Origin: Pratylenchus scribneri
Lineage: Eukaryota > Nematoda > Chromadorea > Rhabditida > Pratylenchidae
Assembly: GCA_030063045.1 (NCBI GenBank)
Contig: JAQSEB010000130.1
Location: forward strand, 434,001-498,000
Length of the DNA: 64,000 nt
Direction: 5' to 3'
Position numbers and translations under genes: made by a program. The notes below the pieces were generated by a model that did no database searches, was not told the DNA's origin, and saw only the letters and a list, made by a program, of their open reading frames with translations. Of the stretch, positions 57,096 through 64,000 are shown piece by piece; positions within the stretch are counted from its first letter, which is position 1; every line of letters begins with the position of its first letter.

Positions 57096-59722
57096 TGAAT
57101 GAAATTGGATGAAAAATGTTGATATTGATTTATGTTAAAATCATTGATTTTTTATCAATATTAATGCAAATCTAAAACATTTAAATTTTTCAAGATAAAT
57201 AGTTTGATTTTCTAATAGGTATTCACATCATTTTTTATTGAATTCTATTAAATTTTTGCCCCATTTTGATTTTTTCATCTTTCTGTGAAATTAAATAGAT
57301 GGGGGTAATATTCATTTTTTAAGAATTGTTTCTTCTCCACCTTTAAAAATTCATTATGGCGATTTTATTAAAAAGCTAAATTCGTCAGGTAATCTTTTGT
57401 TTTAACTAATTAGGGAATTATTTTATAATCCGAGAGAAAATTGGGTTACTTATGTATTATCTGTCCCCAGATTTCTTTCACCATATTAACTTATATTACT
57501 CCAAAAAATAGCCAACCCTAAAATCACCTAAAATTTTGCAATCAAATATGAATATTAGAGAATAAGAATCTCAAAAAATTGAAATCTGGATACAGATAAT
57601 ACGTATGTACCGCAAATTGACCTGTCATTCGTTCTCAAAAGAAGAATTAAATTTTAATTAAAAATATTTTGTTTTTCCTTTAAACTTTCTTCACATTTGG
57701 ATTTAAACTTTCTTCACATTTTACAGTGAAATTGAGAAAAAATATCAGAAAATGCGAAATTGCAAATTCGAACCATTTTGCAAATTTCAAATTTAATTTT
57801 TGTATTTGATTTATAGCCTTATGATTGTGATTGCTGTTAATAAAATTAATTCCTATCTGTAGACATCCAGAAATAGGCACTTAGGAGAAATTAAATAGAA
57901 AATATTTTTGTCGTGTAAATCCATGGGAATTGGATTAATAAACATAAAATTATAATTTGATTGCAAAAAATTTGAAAAAAATTTTGGCCTTCAAATCTGA
58001 AATGCCAGCTCCATGATTTATTAAGAAAAGCTTAAAATTTGCCGCGCATATCTTTAATAGCAAATCAATAGTCCTTTTTGACTCAACATAAAAGAGAATT
58101 ATTAATGAGACTAATAGGTTGATTTAATATTGGAAGAAAAATAATAGATTTATTTATTTGATTATGAAATGCGAAAAATATACAAATTCGTAAAAATGGG
58201 AATATATCCCCAAATTGTAAATAGTGAAACTGATCTCGTATTTATCGCTTTCCAGCCGAAATACGATCGAAGAAATCCAAGGTAATTTGTTGAAATTCGC
58301 CCTTTAAATTTATGCAAATTAACATTTACTCCATCATTTTCAACCCTTAATTTATCACCGCCACTTGAATCCAAATTTGATGGCAACCGGATAATTCGTT
58401 CATTAACTTGCCATTTCCATCCTTCAATATTTGTTGCTTCTTCAGATCTTCCGCCACAATTTGTTATTTTTTGTATCATCAAAAAAGAACTCACGCGCAA
58501 TTACTTCTTTCATTTTGGTATCAATAAATCTGAAAAATCATTCATAAAATCATCAATTTTCTTGATAATTTAAAATTTGTAAATTTTAGGGTGCCAAATT
58601 ATTTAATTAAAAAATAATAAAAAATTTAAGAATTTCTCAATGAATTCTATCGAATTAGAAATGGTATAATAGGCACCAAATTATCCAAAACAAAATCAGT
58701 GAGGCACCAATCTTTTGCGCTTATTCTCTTTTTTCAGCTCTTTTCGTTATTTTTGCATTTCAATATAAGGAAAATTAAAATATATATAGTATTTTCAAAA
58801 ATTTCCAAATTTTAAAATAGCATTCATTATCACCCAGAAATACGGAATAATTTTTCCATTAGAAATTTAGAGGAATAGTTTGTTGAAGAAAGAATGCCTT
58901 CTTTTTTATTTCCGTATAATTTTTGATAGTAATTCTGCTTCCGGGGAAATCCCCATATGTTCATTATTTTATACTGTCAGTCTGGGATGGGTACTTTTAT
59001 TATGCCAAATTTCTATTTTCTATTAAAAAAGTTTCACTTGCTCCATTCTTTTTAGCCTAAATATTAAAAAGCCAAAAGAAATACTTTATTCCGCCAGTCC
59101 TGATTTTTAATTCTGATTATTTTGATGGGATCTCTGAATTGTGTAGTCCCAGAAAACTTAAAATCAGTCCCCAATAATAATTATTATTTAATTATATTTA
59201 AAAATTAAGTTGACATAAGAGTATGAGGTTATATAACCCAAATTGCAATTTAGGTCATTTATGATTTATGCTCACTGTTTACTATTATTTACGTTGAAAC
59301 TCCGATGACCTACATATTTTAGCAGATGCGCAGTTAAAAATCAATATTTTGCAAAATATTCATATACAATAATAATTAATAAGTAAAATTATTAATTAAA
59401 TATCAAATTATTATGGGGAAATTACATTAGAAAAATGCGATAAAAACAAAAAATATTTTTTTGTACTTCTATTTTTAGCAAATTTTTCCAAAAAAACTAA
59501 TTAGGAAACTTTTTGCGATTTTTTGCGACCTAAAAATTAGCTCCCTAAACCCTGAATATAATATATTTATTTTATCAAGCAAAAATTTTTTAAATATAAA
59601 ATTTTTTCCTTATATTTAATTAAAAAATATTTACCACAGACGCTGACATTTGTTCCATTCCTATTTATAGGCTTTTGAGATTGATCATATTCAAATTGGA
59701 AGAAAAGATAAATAAATCAAGA
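57096..59722. other. Intergenic region with one doubtful minus-strand frame
   Basis: AT-rich. Between 58162 and 58520 the minus strand has coding-like sequence: a start MKEVIAREFFFDDTKNNKLW followed, one frame away, by SEEATNIEGWKWQVNERI to YFGWKAINTR. The two parts are in different frames with no good intron between them, so this may be a frameshifted gene remnant. Nothing else was supported. Confidence 0.35.
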
Positions 59723-62700
59723 ATGGCTGACATTAAACTAATTTTTTGGCCAAAATTAATTTTATTTTTAAATTACATCGTAAATGGCTCCATTTATCAC
59801 AATCAAATGCCAACAAATGAATATACAGTGCCGCAAAGTGCCTTCATTATCGGTGTTGAGAAAATCAGCGAATTTATTGGTGCTCGCAATCTTAGATTCG
59901 GGTTAATTTATTTCATTTACAATTATTAATTAAATGGCAAAGAACCAATCAAATTTGGAATCTTATTTTTATAAAAAATTTAAATTACAGCCCTAAAAAT
60001 GTATTATATTTTGATGCAAAATTGCTCAACAATGGAGCCACTATTGGGTGCAGTCAGGTACATAAGCAAAGATTATTATTATTACTCGTTTTGATTTCGT
60101 ATAGTAACAAGAGAGCTAAATAATTTTAATTATTATTTTAATCTAATTCACTTCATAATTTATTTATTTCTTTAAACCAAATCTGACTATCAATATATCA
60201 TTCGACGCGTTTGATTAAGCAAATGGTATTTATTTCGTTTCTAAAATCCAAAATAAATTCTAAATCCAAGTTCTAAACTGGTCAAATATTAAAAGTTTAA
60301 TAGTAACAAATTATATTCAAATTTTATTAGCAATTAATTAAATATTTCCAAAAAATTTTTAAGATTTATAAAATCCCTTTGTTTGATGACGATTCGATGG
60401 CCACATTTTCCTCATATAAGCCCATGGATTTTGTGGAACGAGTTACCTCTGGTTTTGGAAATGCCGAACAATTTGCATATTTACAAGAAGATGATCTTTT
60501 CTTATACTCTGGATTCATAAACAGAATTAAAAAAAATAATACTTGCTCACATTTTTTGAGAGAAGATATTGCTTGGGACGATGAACAATGCGGTGCTTCA
60601 ATGCTAAACAAATTGGCACTAGGTGATAAATTATCACATTTTTCTGATTTTCTTTTTCTAGCTCCAGCCCACACCACTTTCACTAAATATTTTTTAAAAT
60701 GAAATATTATTTAATATAAGCACAAAAAAAATCATATATATATTTAAAATGTCCTTCTCTATTCTTTTTAAGCACTAATTATAGTCTTAATTCGCCCAAT
60801 TTAGGACAAGTGTGGGCGAGAGTTAGACCTAGACTCGCGTCCCGGCCTTCGCCGGAAGCTTAAGTCCCCAGTAGCCCAAAAATGGAATAAGAATTAAAGA
60901 GACACTGAAATTTTAATTATTATTTATCAAATGAGCGAAAAATATTAATAATAAAATGAAGGGCGAAAAAAGACCAATATGAGGTAAAAAAGGCTGGGTT
61001 TATTAATGCGCATTGGGGCAATATTTGATTAATAGGGTAGAGGAGTGATCGGCAAATAATGGTGGTACAGTAGTCAGTAGGAAGAAAGGCCCAAAGCATT
61101 GCTGACATTGACAACAAATATAGTTATTGTTTATTTATTTTCAAAAATCTTATTTTTAAGAAAATTGGTCATTTGACACAACGGAATATGAAATGTTTGA
61201 ATATTTGAATCCACAAAATGAAGTCCTTATTGCTGATTTGAAAAATAGCCATAAATTGCCCATGAATCAACTAACTGAAAATGACTGCTTTGATGGATAC
61301 CCCGTTTATTCCGTGCAAAAGAATCTTATTTATTATATATCGAAATTCAGTGGAAATGCACAAATTTGGTCAATGAATAAAGATGGATCCAATAAAAAAC
61401 AGGCGAGTTTTCTTTTTAAGTATTTAAAAGAAAAAGGCATCTTCATATTAATTTAATATCTGGCCGAAACATCAAAAATCTGGAAAATTCCCGAGAAATT
61501 TGGTATTATGGGACCCCTGTCTTTCGACAGCTTTTTCCTTTTTGTACTTTGTCATAATTTCCATTTTTATTTTTTTAATCCTTCCATAAGCAATTCAGAA
61601 GGGAATCAAAGATGGGAAAAGTCTGTAACCATTCCGCGCTAAACCGGTTTGGTTTAAAAAAACACGAAATAAAGTCGATATACGGATTCAGCGATCTCGA
61701 AAATAAAAAGTTAAAAAAATCGAGAGAATGACGCCAATATTACCAACAAATAAAAATAAAACAATAGATAATTTTTTAATCCAATGATTTGGCTATATCG
61801 ACATTTTTTTGAAGATAACCTTCATGGAAAACATGGAATTTTTGCGACCACAACTATCAGCGGATAGCACTCTCATATTGTCTGAATGCATACAATTAAA
61901 GATACAAAATTTTGCGAATAATTTGACAAAAATGCACTTGCTAGAGTTTGTTTCTTATTTTTTTACATAAAATGGGTTTTTTCACTAATTTGCTGATTTT
62001 TGCATTGGAATTGAAGGAAATTGAATTCTTAAATTATTTGACACTCTTGACTAGACAGAATTTTAATTTTTGATTAATGGGCTTATATTTATTGCCAAGT
62101 GTCTAGATTCCAAAACTTGTGGGCCGTCAGGGTTCATCTCCACAATAGACAAAGGGCAATGTAAATACTGTATTGCCTCTTTTAGAACCTGGGGGGAATT
62201 ATTTTTCAACCCCTCAAAAATTGGGAAAATTTGGGGTTTAACTCATTAATTTATGAACATTTTTGAACGAATTATAGCGGAGTAGAGCTTTAGGGAACTA
62301 GAAAATATAATAAATAAAAATTTTTAAAGTTCACCCTGAAAGAAGCTATGGGTCCTCAAAATCGAGACTGGGGTTTTAAAGGAGGTAATATGGTATATGG
62401 GCACGTCCATAATGGTGTAAATAAAAAATTCATTTTTAATTTGAGTGGAAAATAATAAAAAAAATTTATTCTTCATTAATAATTGCACAAATTTCTGGAA
62501 AATGTCCTTCAAAAATACTTTCCGGAAAATGTTGGCCATAATTTCATTTTTCTTTTCCGGAATATGTTAAAATTAAACTACATTTATGGAATGATTAACT
62601 TTCCTCATTATCATTAATAATTAATAAATACAAGAATTTATTATCATTTTTATATCTTTTAAATATTTTAATATTTTCACTACCAAATATTTTTTTATTT

Positions 62701-63518
62701 AAAATAAATTTTGAGACAGGAGATGCACATAGCACATATTTACACATTGTAAAGGTGCTTCAATTGTGGGGATGACATAGCAAATAAGATCGTTTAGGAC
62801 TATGATAAAATTTGGCAATGATCAAAAGAAACAATTGCGTTATGGCCATCTAATAAATTATTATTAAATATCATCAACATAAAATAATAAATTAATTTTC
62901 ATAAATAAGATCAGTTTTTGTGAATAAAATTCTAGCATTATAGGATATAAATTTAAAATTTAAATTTCTCATTTTTCAGGAACGATTTTTATAATCGAAG
63001 ATTTACCAATATCTGCATTACCAATTTGTCAATGGTTGACGACACTGGAAAATTTGCTACCAAGAAAATAAATTTTACCTTACGAGAATTAGCCCACAAA
63101 GATATAAGCGTTGAGTTTATGTATCAATTTTCAAGTCCAGTATTTGTTCCGCTCTCGACAAAAACTAATGAAGCAGCAGAAGCAGAAAATGACGGCAAAT
63201 ACATCAACAAGCAAAAGTTTATATTCAGTGCCAAAATGATGGAGAAAAAAGAAGAAAAACAACATTCTAGGACATTGCTCAGAGGTAACACCGCGTTGTA
63301 TATGTGTAATGAGGACGGCACTGAATTGGAACAGGTGAATTTTTGTTCTTTTAATGGCAATTATAAGAAAATGAGTCTTACCGAAAAAAATTTAATTTGA
63401 AAAACATTTAAGGGTTTAATAAAGTGAGCAAGAATCCTTAATTAGTTTTTGATATTGTATGCAGCACTATATTACAAAATTTTATTATGTAAAAAGCAAG
63501 GGGATATACATACAAACG
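59723..63518 (+). CDS. Secreted TolB/PD40-type propeller protein, partial
   Basis: Six exons are phase-consistent: 59723-59901, 59991-60057, 60364-60622, 61161-61419, 62980-63334 and 63465-63518; the model is open at its end, so the 3' end lies beyond the window or was not found. The start (MADIKLIFWPKLILFLNYIVNGS) looks like a signal peptide. Two units fit the beta-propeller repeat of TolB/PD40 proteins: GYPVYSVQKNLIYYISKFSG with IWSMNKDGSNKKQ, and FIFSAKMM to LYMCNEDGTELEQ; FGPKNVLYFDAKL and EQFAYLQEDDLFLYSG may be further blades. Such proteins bind partners or carry hydrolase domains; none is seen here. The donor at 61420 is chosen to keep frame. Exon 3 could instead end the protein at 60702. 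Confidence 0.5.
60961..61115 (+). repeat. Dispersed repeat family R2, copy 2
   Basis: In intron 3 of the TolB-type gene; similar to 47281-47417 (AAAAAAGACCAATAT, GCGCATTGGGGCAATATTTGATT, AAAGCATTGCTGACA). Confidence 0.6.
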
Positions 63519-63648
63519 GTAATAGTGTCGTTCGTAGGCCCCCTTTTTTTCATAAAATTTTTTCTATTTTATTATACTCCAAAAACATGTATTTAGGGGT
63601 TTTCAATTATGGGGAATCCGAATTTGGCATTTATTTTTCATGAATTAA

Positions 63649-64000
63649 ATTTTCTGAACCAGTATAGGTTTACAAACCGGTTTCGAAAAATCGAACTTTG
63701 ATATTATGCGACATATTATATATCAATCGATGCCTCTCGACGTGTTAAGAGTGAATTTGCAATCGGATTCGCATAAAATTCAAAAATAAAAAAGTTATGA
63801 CCATTTTATTCATGCAAGCCAGACAAGCACCTTTAGAATTTTAAATGGCCATAACTTTTTTATTTTTGAATTTTATGCGAATCCGATTGCAAATTCACTC
63901 TTAACACGTCGAGTGGCATCGATTGATATATAATATGTCGCATAATATCAAAGTTCGATTTTTCGAAACCGGTTTGTAAACCTATACTGGTTCAGAAAAT
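63649..64000. mobile_element. Foldback element C at window edge
   Basis: Inverted arms of about 154 bp (63649-63802 and 63847-64000) flank a 44-bp spacer. The end sequence is ATTTTCTGAACCAGTATAGG and its complement. Arms differ at only a few bases. The element may extend beyond the window, so no target duplication can be judged. No coding capacity. Confidence 0.75.

Noticed and set aside
60800..60880. GC-rich hairpin-bearing segment as a possible tRNA
   Set aside because: No A/B box pattern, anticodon arm or acceptor pairing could be built.
61390..61396. GC donor CAG|GCGAGT in the TolB-type gene
   Set aside because: Using it puts the next exon out of frame (early TAA); the GT at 61420 restores the frame.

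Overview
This is a eukaryotic, AT-rich window with intron-dense genes. Acceptors are mostly of the TTTCAG type, and exon phases join cleanly across many short introns. The gene content points to a nematode: a PAN/apple plus thrombospondin type 1 secreted protein, a vitellogenin-type N-terminal domain, an APC/LAT amino-acid transporter, an ER cyclophilin, MRPS35 and NDUFB2. Two introns have GC-AG ends. GC-AG introns are known to be common in cyst nematodes (Globodera/Heterodera), so a plant-parasitic tylenchid is my best guess, but this is inference. All gene models below were built by hand from splice signals and reading frame. No tRNA, rRNA or CRISPR array was seen.

Layout. 0.4-1.2 kb: 3' part of an NDUFB2-like complex I subunit. 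1.2-6 kb: mostly non-coding, with one possible 42-residue gene. 6.1-14.9 kb: a 14-exon gene for a secreted PAN/TSP1 protein (859 aa); its intron 6 has swollen to 3.4 kb because it holds a 2.5-kb LTR element and a 540-bp foldback element. 15-25 kb: a mobile-element island with hAT-type MITEs and a long inverted-repeat element that is split by a 6.2-kb LTR element. 25.2-26.4 kb: cyclophilin B (KDEL). 27-28.9 kb: MRPS35, with a MITE in an intron. 29.8-32.1 kb: an RRM-like protein. 33-37.7 kb: an RS-rich and acidic nuclear-type protein. 38.7-39.4 kb: another hAT MITE. 39.7-40.3 kb (minus): a coiled-coil protein. 46-51.6 kb: a 17-exon LAT-type amino-acid transporter. 53.3-57.1 kb: a vitellogenin-N domain followed by saposin-B-like domains. 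59.7 kb to the right side: a secreted TolB/PD40-type protein, followed by a foldback element that runs to the window edge.

The most unusual content is in the mobile elements. Two LTR elements each have apparently identical LTRs, a target-site duplication, a primer-binding site, a polypurine tract and a gag ORF, but no recognisable pol. The larger one carries about a dozen small hairpins with different, internally complementary stems and a conserved apex; on the element's sense strand the loop is UUCG or a close variant. Two unrelated foldback elements share a core with TTAGGG-like repeats. The vitellogenin/saposin gene combines two lipid-binding folds in an arrangement I do not recognise, has a one-base frame conflict at one splice junction, and has a different tandem repeat in each of its first three introns.
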